The position numbers and the translations under genes were made by a program. Source: Bostrychus sinensis (lineage: Eukaryota; Chordata; Actinopteri; Gobiiformes; Eleotridae). From it: a DNA stretch of 64,000 bases. The stretch lies in NCBI GenBank assembly GCA_020698575.1, contig CM036241.1, positions 10,582,416 to 10,646,415 of the forward strand. The letters are read 5' to 3'. The notes under the pieces were generated by a model that was not told the origin of the DNA, ran no database searches, and saw only the letters and a program-made list of their open reading frames with translations. Position 1 is the first letter of the stretch. Every line of letters starts with the position of its first letter. This document shows positions 58,901-64,000 of the stretch, in pieces.

Positions 58901-60667
58901 TTGCACGCTTTTTCTCAATTGTACATCACAAAAACACAACTAAAACTGCCACTGAGAGGAAAAGTATGTTGTGATCTCGCCTGCTGCCCACACACCACCG
59001 CCGCCTCCTTTTTGTGTTCGCTTTGTGCAACTCAAAATGTTTTTATGCAAGTGTATACGAGGCAGCCAGACACAGAGACTGGTGTTCGGATCCAGATAAT
59101 CAGCCGGATTGTCTTGCATGCACAACATCTGTCTCGAACACACACATATACAAGAACAGCTATTACAGGGTCATTACTGTCAGTCTGACGCTGCACAGCC
59201 TTCTCTAACATGCTCCTTTGGCCTCTTTCCTTCCCTCCTCACAAGGACTGCACAATATATGGCAGATTTATTGCAAGATCAGCAATTGTAAAGCAGTGTT
59301 TAACAGGGAAAAAACATTTTAGGTTTATACGAGACAGACATTTACGTTTTCCCTGTCAAAATAATGGTTCAAACAGAGTTCTGAATCAAATGAAGCAAAT
59401 TTAGTCCTGATCTAGTTCTGGTTAATTTTTGGTTTAATATTAAATTAGCCATAGCTTTGACTGGAGAAAGTTAATTTAGAGCCTTGTATTTTTATATATA
59501 TATATATTTTATATTAAACAGGTTGATCTGGAAATATCAAAAAAGTCCTATTGCAATGGTTCTCAACAGATCTTAAGACGGGACCCAATTTTATTCTGAC
59601 ACACTTTTTACAGCATTTAAAATCAGTTTTATTATATCATTTATTTATTTATTTATAAGCTGAACATCAAAAGCCTTCTCCCAAACCACCAGCTGAGAAT
59701 CCATCCTAAGGATCCATCCCACCCAACACACCCCTTCCTTCAAGCATAAGGCCACAGCTTCAAATCCAGAACAACCAGAGTTGTATCTTAGTCTTAGTTT
59801 AGCCCTTTGTTAGTCCTCGCCTGTCTGACCAGACAAACTCTTTTCCTATTCTGTATAAAGAAGTTAGTCTGGTATCCTTTCACTTAAATTTTGTGTCTAT
59901 GGGTGGAACAATCACAGGCTAAGTAACCAATCAAACAAAGGGCAGGACAGCACTGACCCAAACAAACATGGCGGTTTGCCAACACCAGAATATGGCCTTG
60001 TTGTACAGAGACTTGTGGAAACGGTTTGCTTTAATGTGGTTGTGACGTCGAACCTCAACAGGACTTTACTGTTGTTAAAATGGCAACAAGACAAAGAACT
60101 GAAAAACACTTCAGCAGAATAAACAGGTGATGAAGGAAAGCACTAAGCGCTGTTAATCAGGTCAGAGAAGTTATTAAATTAGCTCGGTAGCCAGCATTAC
60201 CTTGGTTAGCCTTAGTATTTGTAAGACGCGGCCAGTTCCAAATCGACTGGAGAGAAACGCTTCGCTGCGAGTTGGGAACCAGACTGTCCTGCTTTCCAAA
60301 AGAAATTAGGATTAACTGGCAAGGCTAGGTTAGTCCTGGCTCAGTGTGTTACGTCTGCATTGGTTTTTGGTGTGGATCCGCGGTGGAACTGTAATGCCTT
60401 GGCGGAGGTCTGCACTCTCAGATTGCTTCTACTGTAATATTGATGTAGCATCATAAAGCAATTCTACATATTTACTGCATGTTTTAATATAATATCTTGC
60501 TTCCTCTATGCTTTATTTCTTCATATTCAACATCTTGTGTTTTTGTTTCCTTCCAGACCGTTTCCATCCTGGAGCAGCGGCTGACTCTGACGGAGGACAA
60601 GCTGAAGGAGTGTTTGGAAAACCAGATGGAGCTGAGTCTACTGCTCCAGCGCCGAGAAGAGGCCTGA
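24274..60667 (+). CDS. poc1a: POC1 centriolar protein A, WD40 repeat protein (11 coding exons)
   Basis: Join of 24274-24288, 27116-27200, 27300-27471, 27544-27723, 27959-28066, 28158-28273, 29131-29264, 35145-35213, 35515-35652, 48772-49023 and 60557-60667. All junctions are GT-AG and the frame closes at 1380 nt, giving 459 aa. Residues about 10-300 form seven WD40 repeats, a beta-propeller with repeated GH...D(D/S)xxxK(L/I)W signatures. A Ser/Thr/Pro-rich linker follows (about 300-400), then the C-terminal POC1 coiled coil (SILEQRLTLTEDKLKECLEN, in the last exon). Known role of the family: centriole lumen and inner scaffold component needed for centriole integrity and cilium formation. Stretches such as HRQKFLFSLNQHINWVRCA resemble POC1A more than its paralogue POC1B. 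Human POC1A is near 400 aa, so the extra length lies in the linker. A phase-0 cassette exon hidden in the 13-kb intron 9 cannot be excluded. The start was chosen as the first ATG before a strong donor, and exon 2 continues into the family's DPxLERHF motif. Confidence 0.95.
25084..25089 (-). terminator. polyadenylation signal of b9d2
   Basis: AATAAA on the minus strand, about 105 bp after the b9d2 stop codon. It suggests a short 3' UTR ending near 25065, inside poc1a intron 1 and antisense to it. Confidence 0.5.
25192..25719 (-). CDS. b9d2: B9 domain-containing protein 2, intronless, nested in poc1a intron 1
   Basis: An uninterrupted 175-codon reading frame plus stop, the usual length of B9D2. 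It begins MAELHVIGQIVGASGF, continues through CKWGVHTGGAWRLLSG, DSPQIGETAYWSHPIDLHYA, TKGLQGWPKIHLQVWHQDSF and FVGGGPQL, and ends near FDKFGVES. These are family-wide B9 (C2-like) motifs and cover the whole protein. B9D2 works with B9D1 and MKS1 in the MKS module at the ciliary transition zone, gating membrane-protein entry. The start is the first true ATG (complement of 25717-25719); the few codons upstream have no ATG. No frameshift or stop is seen, so it looks functional. Mammalian B9D2 coding sequence is split by introns, so the single exon suggests a retrocopy or intron loss. An AATAAA lies about 105 bp past the stop. Confidence 0.95.
   Translation of the reverse strand: MAELHVIGQIVGASGFPQNSLFCKWGVHTGGAWRLLSGLKEGQTQVDSPQIGETAYWSHPIDLHYATKGLQGWPKIHLQVWHQDSFGRCQLYGYGYCHIPSSPGHHRVSCVTWRPLGTWQEQLAHTFVGGGPQLRSPDTVYSGADRYRLQTEAMGTVELELGIIMSRFDKFGVES
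25803..25816. promoter_or_regulatory. X-box-like RFX site 1
   Basis: GTCTCCTTGGCAAC against the RFX consensus GTNRCC-N(0-3)-RGYAAC: the right half is perfect and the left half has one mismatch. It sits 84 bp upstream of the b9d2 ATG, the range where X-boxes of ciliary genes usually lie. Confidence 0.55.
26025..26038. promoter_or_regulatory. X-box-like RFX site 2
   Basis: GTTTCCTTGGCAAC, again with a perfect right half and one mismatch in the left. It is the copy of site 1 in the second tandem unit, 222 bp further upstream of b9d2. Confidence 0.5.
26251..27115. other. Distal part of poc1a intron 1
   Basis: AT-rich DNA after the CpG-rich b9d2 upstream block; only the poc1a exon 2 acceptor at its right edge is recognised. 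Confidence 0.5.
27116..27200 (+). CDS. poc1a: poc1a coding exon 2
   Basis: Acceptor tttctacag|TCG, donor ATTG|GTAATG. Encodes SDPTLERHFRGHRDTVTSVD and the start of WD repeat 1. Ends one base into a codon, completed by CC of exon 3 to Ala. Confidence 0.95.
27300..27471 (+). CDS. poc1a: poc1a coding exon 3
   Basis: Acceptor ttctttcag. Encodes the end of WD repeat 1 and all of repeat 2 (GHKDAVTSVQFSPSGHLVAS, then SRDKTVRLW). The exon ends after AT; the next exon supplies G to complete Met. Intron 2 is only 99 bp. Confidence 0.95.
27544..27723 (+). CDS. poc1a: poc1a coding exon 4
   Basis: Encodes WD repeat 3 (AHTATVRSVSFSGDGQNLVT, SDDKTVKVW) and the start of repeat 4 (HRQKFLFSLNQHINWVRCA). Intron 3 upstream is 72 bp, close to the minimum for vertebrates. 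Donor CAG|GTACAA, phase 2. Confidence 0.95.
27959..28066 (+). CDS. poc1a: poc1a coding exon 5
   Basis: Acceptor tcttttag|G. Encodes FSPDDRLIVSTSDDKTIKLW and CIHSFYEHAG, covering the rest of WD repeat 4. Donor GG|GTAAGA, phase 2. Confidence 0.94.
28158..28273 (+). CDS. poc1a: poc1a coding exon 6
   Basis: Acceptor tttctttaag|T. Encodes WD repeat 5 (VDFHPSGTCIAAASTDNSVK, VWDIRSHKMLQHYQ). Donor CAAG|GTAAGA, phase 1. Confidence 0.94.
29131..29264 (+). CDS. poc1a: poc1a coding exon 7
   Basis: Acceptor cctttcccag|TG. Encodes WD repeat 6 (HSGIVNGLSFHPAGNFLITA, SSDSTVKILDLVEGKLLYTL, HGHQ). Donor CAG|GTACAA, phase 0. The 5.9-kb intron 7 follows. Confidence 0.95.
30554..30926 (+). mobile_element. tRNA-derived SINE with (ATT)n tail
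   Basis: Pol III box A TGGCTCAGGTGATGG (30557) and box B GGTTTGAATC (30597-30606). The body has GGGCAAGACACTTCACCCAC, TGGTGGTTGAAGAGGCC and TGTCCCAGGGCAG. Ends in (ATT)n at 30884-30926. Other copies at 20535 and 47048. Confidence 0.85.
31500..32215 (+). repeat. L2-like retroposon tail, split by a hAT MITE
   Basis: Left part GTCAGCCCTGCAAGAAACTG...TTGTCCAG ends at 31660. It resumes at 32139 with TTGCCCAAGATGTACGCC...GGGATAGGCTCTGG and GATGAATA-type tail repeats, the same ordered words as in the tail at 12127-12254. Confidence 0.6.
31661..32138. mobile_element. hAT-type MITE
   Basis: Ends CAGGGGTGTAACGATAC and (complement) TAGGGCTGTAATGATAC. Flanking 8-mers TTGTCCAG and TTGCCCAA match at 6 of 8. 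Rich in ATCGAT/ACGAT words; no coding capacity. Sits inside an L2-like tail. Confidence 0.75.
32388..33375. repeat. Older dispersed repeat, copy 1 (interrupted)
   Basis: Flanks of the pogo-like MITE match 56836-57100: CTGTAAGCAGCATG, TTTCCTCTTTTCTGATTGGA, CGATC, then TTTTAATTGTGAATAAA, TATTTGATTTAAACATGTTT and ACCTCATATCTTG. Confidence 0.75.
32579..33253. mobile_element. pogo-like MITE with TA target duplication
   Basis: Ends TACCGTATTTTCCGCACTAT and (complement) TACCGTATTTTTCGCACTAT; subterminal GCGCCTTATA and GTGCCTTATATATGGA motifs are repeated. No transposase. The uninterrupted paralogous site at 56972 confirms the exact ends. Confidence 0.85.
35145..35213 (+). CDS. poc1a: poc1a coding exon 8
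   Basis: A 69-nt phase-0 exon encoding GPVTCVAFSRTGDYFASGGN and DEQ, the first part of WD repeat 7. Acceptor tttccaccag, donor CAG|GTAATT. Confidence 0.94.
35515..35652 (+). CDS. poc1a: poc1a coding exon 9
   Basis: Acceptor ttcactctgcag. Encodes LLVWKTNFD, which closes the propeller, then a low-conservation linker rich in Ser and Gln. Phase 0 at both ends. Donor AACCAG|GTACAT. The 13.1-kb intron 9 follows. Confidence 0.92.
36700..36900. repeat. Fragment of LINE-associated repeat
   Basis: CACAGCCAATCATCTGCCTC, GGATGCCCTTCCTGACACAT and GTACAGTGGATTGTGC match the consensus word order seen at 9880, 41200 and 51420. Confidence 0.5.
37560..38035. repeat. A-rich low-complexity DNA
   Basis: CAAAA, AAACAAAA and a pure A run of about 33 bases (37890-37922). 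Simple sequence. Confidence 0.85.
39149..39944 (+). mobile_element. Tc1-like transposon remnant
   Basis: Terminal TAAAGTGGCAAGCAAGCAA and (complement) TACAGTGGCAAGCAAAAATA with TA at both edges. Plus-strand reading in one frame gives EATIRPKVPLKDLQSSTAET, matching a conserved part of fish Tc1-like transposase. Stops and missing parts make it dead. Confidence 0.75.
41180..41340. repeat. Fragment of LINE-associated repeat
   Basis: CCTGATGCCCTTTTCTGATG, GTGCTTGGGACCACCACAAG and AAGTACACTC; then TACAGATCAT...GATTAAACAGTTTT, also found at 43190. Confidence 0.5.
41620..41720. repeat. Fragment of LINE-associated repeat
   Basis: CATTTATCCGGGCTTGAGAC, CAGCACAAAG and GCACTGGCTTG. Confidence 0.45.
42190..42400. 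promoter_or_regulatory. GC-rich patch with CACGTG, possible regulatory element
   Basis: (CCA)n and C-runs followed by CTGCCGCTCACGTGTGCCGA and GCACGAGCGGGCGAGGATGT. A local GC and CpG rise inside an AT-rich intron. It could be an internal promoter or only simple repeat; no exon recognised. Confidence 0.25.
43030..43260. repeat. Fragments of two dispersed repeats
   Basis: CAACAGCCAATGGGAGCAAC...CTTGAGAGTGCATTGTAT is shared with 58430 and 63150. TTATACGGGCTTGGGACTGG, CACAAGGAGTACAC belongs to the LINE-associated family. Confidence 0.45.
43513..44416 (-). mobile_element. hAT-like element with minisatellite, nested insertion inside
   Basis: Ends CAGTGATTGTCAATCTTTTC and (complement) CAGTGGTTCTCAAACTGTGG. 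Flanks GTGTGGAG (43505-43512) and GTCTAGAG (44417-44424) match at 6 of 8. Internal DNA at 43625-43830 and 44231-44345 is the complement of the TTTAGTCCTGG minisatellite. Another repeat splits it at 43831-44230. Confidence 0.65.
43831..44230. mobile_element. Teleost dispersed repeat nested in the hAT-like element
   Basis: Starts AATTCAATTAAAATTTTCAG, TTTTATTTATATAGCC, then CACAACAACAGTTGCCTCAA and CCTCTCCCAGGACAGACAGG. Words of a very common teleost repeat near ATATAGCC. It interrupts the minisatellite tract. Confidence 0.6.
44756..45521. mobile_element. DNA transposon with long inverted ends, non-autonomous
   Basis: Left end TACAACCCTACATCCAAAAA...GGGACACTCTGTAAA pairs with the complement of the right end, TACAAACCCGGTTACAAAAC...GGGACACTGTGTAAA. 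The interior has GCAGCAACACGTCTCAAATA words. A short foreign piece (TTTTCGGCTGCTCCCTTTAT) sits near 45040. Confidence 0.7.
46230..46940. mobile_element. DNA transposon with subterminal repeats
   Basis: GAATATGAGCATATTCAGAA, repeated TTAATCAGA and TATTCAGAATAAG near the left, and AATCAGAATATGC, TTTAAACACAATATGATGTG and CCATGTAAACGCACT near the right. Class not assigned. Confidence 0.45.
47048..47362 (-). mobile_element. tRNA-derived SINE, full copy
   Basis: Complement shows a tRNA-like head (AGTAGCTCAGTAGGTAGAGC box A; GTTCAATCCC-like box B), then GGGCAAGACACTTCACCTAC, GGTGGTGGTCAAATAAGCC and CTGCCCCAGGGCAGC. Same family as 30554. Confidence 0.8.
48772..49023 (+). CDS. poc1a: poc1a coding exon 10
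   Basis: Acceptor ttttgttttcag|ACT. 84 codons: a Ser/Pro/Thr-rich linker (SHPPLSRVTAPPSHPPHPQ) and then GLTSTLQHIIGQLDILTQ, which opens the conserved POC1 C-terminal region. Donor CAG|GTAAGC, phase 0. Confidence 0.95.
49330..50120 (-). mobile_element. LINE 3'-region fragment split by a hAT MITE
   Basis: On the minus strand the right part reads REDRLRWFRHVQMDSDSMRR and the left part RGRPERRLMDVMKADMKLVG, the consecutive C-terminal segments of an RTE-like polymerase. They are separated by the MITE at 49510-49906. Stops and frame changes are present. Confidence 0.65.
49510..49906. mobile_element. hAT-type MITE
   Basis: Ends TAGGGCTGAACAAGTAATC and (complement) TAGGGCTAAACGATTTTGA; AATTTAATCG and AATTGCAATT words inside. 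Removing it rejoins the LINE fragment. The flanking 8-mers match only partly (5 of 8). Confidence 0.65.
50183..50400 (+). mobile_element. Short tRNA-derived SINE with (ATT)n tail
   Basis: Head TTAGCTCAGTTGGTAGAGAA (box A) and CAGTTCGATCCCC (box B). Ends ATTATTATTATT near 50385. The acceptor stem does not pair, so it is not a working tRNA gene. A different head from the 30554 family. Confidence 0.7.
51430..51600. repeat. Fragment of LINE-associated repeat
   Basis: GCTACAGCAAGTCATCTGCC, TTTTTACACCGGATGCCCTT and AGTACACTGGCTTGTGACTC; one of the longest copies of this family in the window. Confidence 0.55.
52080..53660. repeat. Diverged tandem array, units of about 0.3-0.55 kb
   Basis: Landmarks recur in order. 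CAAAATACT(G/A)A at 52440, 52767 and 53199; (A/C)GTATGGT/GTATGTTA followed by GTCAGA at about 52158, 52702, 53000 and 53463; GTGATTTCCCCAGACTAC at about 52643 and 53399; ACCTTTTAGTTATTTCAGGG at about 52130 and 53431. About three units with internal deletions. No known transposon ends. Confidence 0.7.
53740..54180 (+). mobile_element. Tc1-like transposon remnant, internally deleted
   Basis: Ends CACCAATCAGGCATAATCAT and (complement) CAACAATCAGGCATAATATT, flanked by TA. Plus-strand fragments decode to transposase HTH words (AARVGCSWSAVVSI, LKWSKE) in one frame and SDRKVSEYTVK in another. Most of the transposase is missing. Confidence 0.8.
55229..55746. mobile_element. hAT-type element, GC-rich
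   Basis: Ends TAGAGACCTGCAGCGGG and (complement) TAGAGACCTGCACGGGA. Flanks GTGAGAGA (55221-55228) and GTGAGAGG (55747-55754) match at 7 of 8. GGGAGCGGGCGG repeats near both ends. No transposase; the open frames inside are repeat-derived. Confidence 0.75.
55826..56718. mobile_element. MITE-like repeat, longest copy of the TTAAAGGTCCCC family
   Basis: Left end TTAAAGGTCCCCTATTTTGC and (complement of right) TTAAACGTCCTATAGTATGC. Shares TCACTCATGTTTGAGTAATT and ACCAGGAAGTGCTC...TAAAGCCCATACACC, in complement, with copies at 10225, 10918 and 13680. TTAA at both ends. Confidence 0.6.
56836..57105. repeat. Older dispersed repeat, copy 2 (uninterrupted)
   Basis: Same ordered words as 32388-33375 but lacking the pogo-like MITE; the junction reads GTAAAATATGTTTTTAATTG near 56972. 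Confidence 0.75.
59800..60335. repeat. Dispersed hAT-like repeat, copy 2 of the three-copy family
   Basis: AACCAATCAAACAAAGGG, TTGTACAGAGACTTGTGG, GGACTTTACTGTTGTTAAAA, CAGGTGATGAAGGAAAGCAC and GGGAACCAGACTGTCCTGCT. Parallels 6020 and 62480. Confidence 0.5.
60557..60667 (+). CDS. poc1a: poc1a coding exon 11 (terminal)
   Basis: Acceptor gtttccttccag|ACC. Encodes TVSILEQRLTLTEDKLKECL, ENQMELSLLLQRREEA and TGA: the signature C-terminal coiled coil of POC1 proteins. It is separated from exon 10 by 11.5 kb of repeat-rich intron. Confidence 0.96.
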   Translation, partial: TVSILEQRLTLTEDKLKECLENQMELSLLLQRREEA

Positions 60668-61991
60668 ACATGGACACTTCACACTGAGGTGGATCCTAAC
60701 ACACACACACACAGTAATCAACCGTCCCGCTGTGCCCATCTCCCACATACTTCCACAACGACAGGCAGGGGTCCAACTCAATCATCCCCACAGTGGGCTC
60801 ACCTTATATGCCTTACTCTTGCTCCTAGTGTATGTACGGTGGATATTCTGTACAGGAAGAGGAGGTGGATATTAGAGAAGTTGTTCTTTTGCGACAGTGC
60901 TGAGAGAGCAGTCCCCCTGTTTTCTGCTGACAAAGGACCTGGTGCTATTTGTCACTGTGACTGTACGTATGTGTGCAAATGTGGAGAAGCAGAAGCACGC
61001 AAAAGCAATAACGCGCCTTCGGATCTCAGAGACTTTAATATACAATTGTTGTATCAGAAAAATATGTTTAGGAAGTACATGGATGGATATTTTTTTTCTA
61101 TTTGAGAAGATACCATCCAGAAGTCTTAATTTAATGCTACCATACCTTTGCTAAATGTTTTTATGCCTTTTTTTTCACTGAGTGGTACAGTACAAGTCTG
61201 GTCAGATTCGCGCAGTTTGGTTTAGTAATCCCTGAAGAGGTTTAAGTTTCCGCTGAGCTGTGGAGGAGAGATAAAAATCTGCGTTTTCCCTTTCAGCTTT
61301 AGGGCCTCAACAGCAAATCATTCATATTTGTATCTTAGGCAGGTTTTCCCTTCCTTACACAAACCGCTCTATTTATCCAGGCTTGGGACTGGAACATATA
61401 TTTTAACCGTAGTTTTGGGTGCCCCATAAGGAAATCAAATGCCTGACCTCCTTTACCACTTCACTAACGGTGAGCCACTAATTAATGTGAGGAGTAGAGG
61501 AAATCCCGGTGTGAGAGGTACAGCTGTATTTTGCTGCAGTAAACATTAGACCAAACCAAAGGTGTTATTAAAGTATTACACTTTCTTTGGACCCATTTCG
61601 CCAATAAAAACCTATTTGTACTGTCCCACCTTGTACTGTACCACTCCAGTGTTTAAGCAGCCCTATTTTCTGCAGACGTCCCTGTTCTTGCAATTTTGTG
61701 ACCAATGAATAACAACTAAAGAAAATGTTACATGAAAACAAACACTGGACCTACATTTGTATTTTAAATGTATTTTGTCTCCCAGTAATCTCGTTTCTAA
61801 TCTATAGCACGTGCGATTAATTAACTTCTATTAGGAAATAAAGAAACCCTGTAGTAGTTTTCTACCCTTTGTAATCATTTTGGGAACATAATTGCAAAAT
61901 GAAGTAGCTTGATTTTCTAGATTTGAAGTGCCTGTATTTTCACCTACACTGTCTGTTTTCCTGAATATTTTTATTTTCTATTGTTAATAAA
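60668..61991 (+). other. poc1a: poc1a 3' UTR region with polyadenylation signals
   Basis: Non-coding DNA directly after the poc1a stop. AATAAA occurs at 61603-61608, 61837-61842 and 61986-61991, the last followed by T/G-rich sequence. A fragment of the teleost repeat with a TATCCAGGCTTGGGACTGG core lies near 61375-61450. Which signal is used cannot be told from sequence alone. Confidence 0.6.
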
Positions 61992-62479
61992 TGTTTTTCA
62001 CTTGGCTTGGACCACTGACTCTCAGCAGTTAACCGAGAAACCGGGGCCTTCTTGACTTTATATTCCTCAGAGGAGACGTTAAGATCATGTGCTGCGAGCT
62101 CTGTCATCCATAATTCACACAGAGGCGTCAGGACACTCTCACTTTGGCAAACACACACTCAAGATTTATCACAGAAAGTCAGAGGCATCCGAGTGAGAGG
62201 AGTATTCCCCGATTCATGTCCACAATCATTAAAGATACAGTACGCAGAATCTATCTGTCCCCCATTCATCAAAATCTCCCCCGATCTTTTAACAACAGCA
62301 AAGTCCTTTCCTGCTTTTATTTTGTTAAAAAGTGAAACCAGCCAACCAACTGGCCACTTCAAAATACAAATACATTACATCATATACAGGAAACAGAAAT
62401 TTACAGCTTATTCTGGCCTTGTTGAACTTGGTGTGAATGGATTGCCAATGCTTTTATTTTCCAGAGGTGGGAGGTAACT

Positions 62480-62882
62480 AGAACAGGGACAGCAACAAAG
62501 TCAGTTGTACAAAGACTTGCGGAGAAAGTCAATTTGTTTGAATGTGGTCGTCATGTCGAATGTCAATAGGATTTTACTGTTGTTGAAGAAAAAAAAACAG
62601 AGGACTCAACATCAACATGGACTTTATCAGAATCAACAGGTGACGAAGGAAACACTAAATGGCATTAATCAAGTGAGAGAAATTCATAAATTCGCTCTGT
62701 GTTAGCCCAGCGCCATTTTGGTGATTTTTGAAATGAGATTATCTTCTGAATTTGTGAGACATGCTGCAGATAAACGGTTGTGATTGGGTCCAAATTGATT
62801 GATTGGAACCGGCTGTGGCTGAGGAACCAGACTCTCCAGCTTTTGAGAAGAAAGTAGGAGGGGCTTGCAGGCCAATCCAACT
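62480..62882. repeat. Dispersed hAT-like repeat, copy 3 of the family
   Basis: TTGTACAAAGACTTGCGGAG, GGATTTTACTGTTGTTGAAG, CAACAGGTGACGAAGGAAAC and GAGGAACCAGACTCTCCAGC; right end AGTAGGAGGGGCTTGCAGGC. Confidence 0.5.
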
Positions 62883-63119
62883 ACATCTGCTACTACGGCT
62901 ACTATTATGTAACAATGACGTGTGATTTACTGTACACAAAAATGTGGAAACATAAACATTTTTTAACCTTTACTCTAGTAATAATTTTGCTGATTACTTT
63001 CATTTAAGTATAATATGAAAGGACTACCTTTCATCTACATTTGTTTTTTTTTTAGGTTTTTTTTGTGCTGTTTCTCTGTATCAGCAAACATAGCTAGTGC
63101 TGGAATCAAGACTTTCTCT

Positions 63120-63300
63120 GTAGCCATTGATTTGATTCAATGGTGACAAGCCGTGTAAACCAACAGCCAATGGGATCTCCTCAGCTTGAGAGTTTCTTGT
63201 ATGCAGGTAAAGGATTTGCCAAAACCACCATATGTCCTGAACATTTTCATCCATTAAAATCATTCATAATAAAGCCTAGATCATGTCTTGCGGCCGTCAC
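63120..63300. repeat. Dispersed repeat shared with 58430-58560
   Basis: CAACAGCCAATGGGATCTCC, CTTGAGAGTTTCTTGTAT and TAATAAAGCCTAGAT match 58430-58560 and partly 43030-43100 in order. Confidence 0.5.
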
Positions 63301-63909
63301 AAATATTTCCTATTACAATATGCCATTACATGATTAAACACCTACTTGCCCTTTAAGCTTCTTCTAATTTGCCAAACCTGTCTAGCAATGCTGGATTAGT
63401 TCTTGGAAATTCAAATTAAAAGTCTCTTAAGGCAGTCTCTGATCACTGTAAAAGCAATCACTGCTGAACAGTCTATTAATATCTTTGTTTACACTGTGAG
63501 GTACTGAGTCTTGATGTTAGTGTGACGTAGAAAATATTAACGACTGTTTCTTTAAGACCGAGGCTGGGAAAAAAAAATAGAAAAGTAGAAAAACAAAAGC
63601 GGATTCTGGAGCAGTGCAGTCAGGCCCACTCTCTTCCTTCCTGTCTGGGCCTCGGGAACACACACAAACTCAGAGCTGCCAATGAAACGGACTCCCTTTA
63701 CACTGGCCCCAAACTGAGGAGCGGAGGAGGAGGAGGGGCCAAGACTCGGTTCAGTAACTCTGGGTCTAACAATGAGCAGCATGTGGACTCTGCTGTGTGT
63801 TCAAGGGGAGCAGAGTCAGGTTTGGAAAGTTAGAGGAAAGTAGGACGAGCTTAGGTTGTTACACTGTTATGTCACTTCACTGGTGTAGAGCAAAATGCTT
63901 GTGTTTATT

Positions 63910-64000
63910 TATACTGCTTCTACTACTACCACTACTACTACTACTACTACCACTGCTACCACTACTACCACTACTACCACTACTACTACTACTACTACTA
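63910..64000. repeat. (CTA)n/(CCA) microsatellite cut by the window end
   Basis: CTACTACTACCACTACTACT runs to the last base; the array continues outside the window. Confidence 0.95.

Larger units (their letters stand above)
49024..60556. other. poc1a intron 10 (11.5 kb)
   Basis: Contains LINE debris with a hAT inside (49370), a tRNA-type SINE (50185), a diverged tandem array (52080-53660), a Tc1-like remnant (53740), a hAT-type element (55229), a MITE-like repeat (55826), an older repeat (56836) and a hAT-like repeat (59800). No poc1a exon between 49023 and 60557 recognised. Confidence 0.7.

Noticed and set aside
24274..60667. Assignment as poc1b
   Set aside because: HRQKFLFSLNQHINWVRCA, GHQGPVTCVAFSRTGDYFAS and the LTSTLQHIIGQLDILTQ linker end fit POC1A better; a phylogeny would settle it.
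60689..61105. 138-codon frame after the poc1a stop
   Set aside because: Lies in the 3' UTR, out of poc1a frame, with no splice support or family motif.

Overview
The window is vertebrate nuclear DNA, almost certainly from a spiny-rayed teleost fish. The evidence is one long multi-exon gene with GT-AG introns, a second compact gene nested inside it, AT-rich non-coding DNA, and a dense mix of hAT, Tc1, pogo-like, LINE and tRNA-derived SINE copies of kinds common in fish. There is no bacterial gene organisation and no CRISPR, operon or phage signal.

Layout. From 1 to about 24 kb there is no gene I can prove. This stretch holds nested DNA transposons, a hAT-like element with an 11-bp minisatellite (8.2-8.9 kb), a very long (TAG)n array (11.6-12.6 kb), a broken LINE reverse transcriptase (15.3-16.3 kb), and a pogo-like element that keeps only its DNA-binding domain (16.5-17.4 kb). 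A possible promoter and first exon lies at 2.65-3.13 kb.

From 24.27 to 60.67 kb runs poc1a on the plus strand. It encodes a centriolar WD40 protein in 11 coding exons (459 codons plus stop by my splice model, frame closed throughout). Exons 2-7 are clustered in about 2.1 kb. Introns 7, 9 and 10 are large (5.9, 13.1 and 11.5 kb) and full of transposons, and the last exon carries the conserved C-terminal POC1 coiled coil.

Inside poc1a intron 1, on the minus strand, is an intact, single-exon b9d2 (175 aa). B9D2 is a B9/C2-like subunit of the transition-zone MKS complex. Its upstream DNA is repeated in about three tandem units, two of which carry near-consensus RFX X-box sites. A centriole gene thus hosts a transition-zone gene; both act in building cilia.

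From 60.67 to about 62 kb is the poc1a 3' UTR with several AATAAA signals. The last 2 kb is repeat-bearing intergenic DNA ending in a (CTA)n array cut by the window edge.

No wholly new system is evident. The most unusual points are the nested intronless b9d2 with its repeated promoter, the transposon-borne 11-bp minisatellite, the pogo-like element reduced to a DNA-binding domain, and a diverged tandem array of about 0.3-0.55 kb units in poc1a intron 10.
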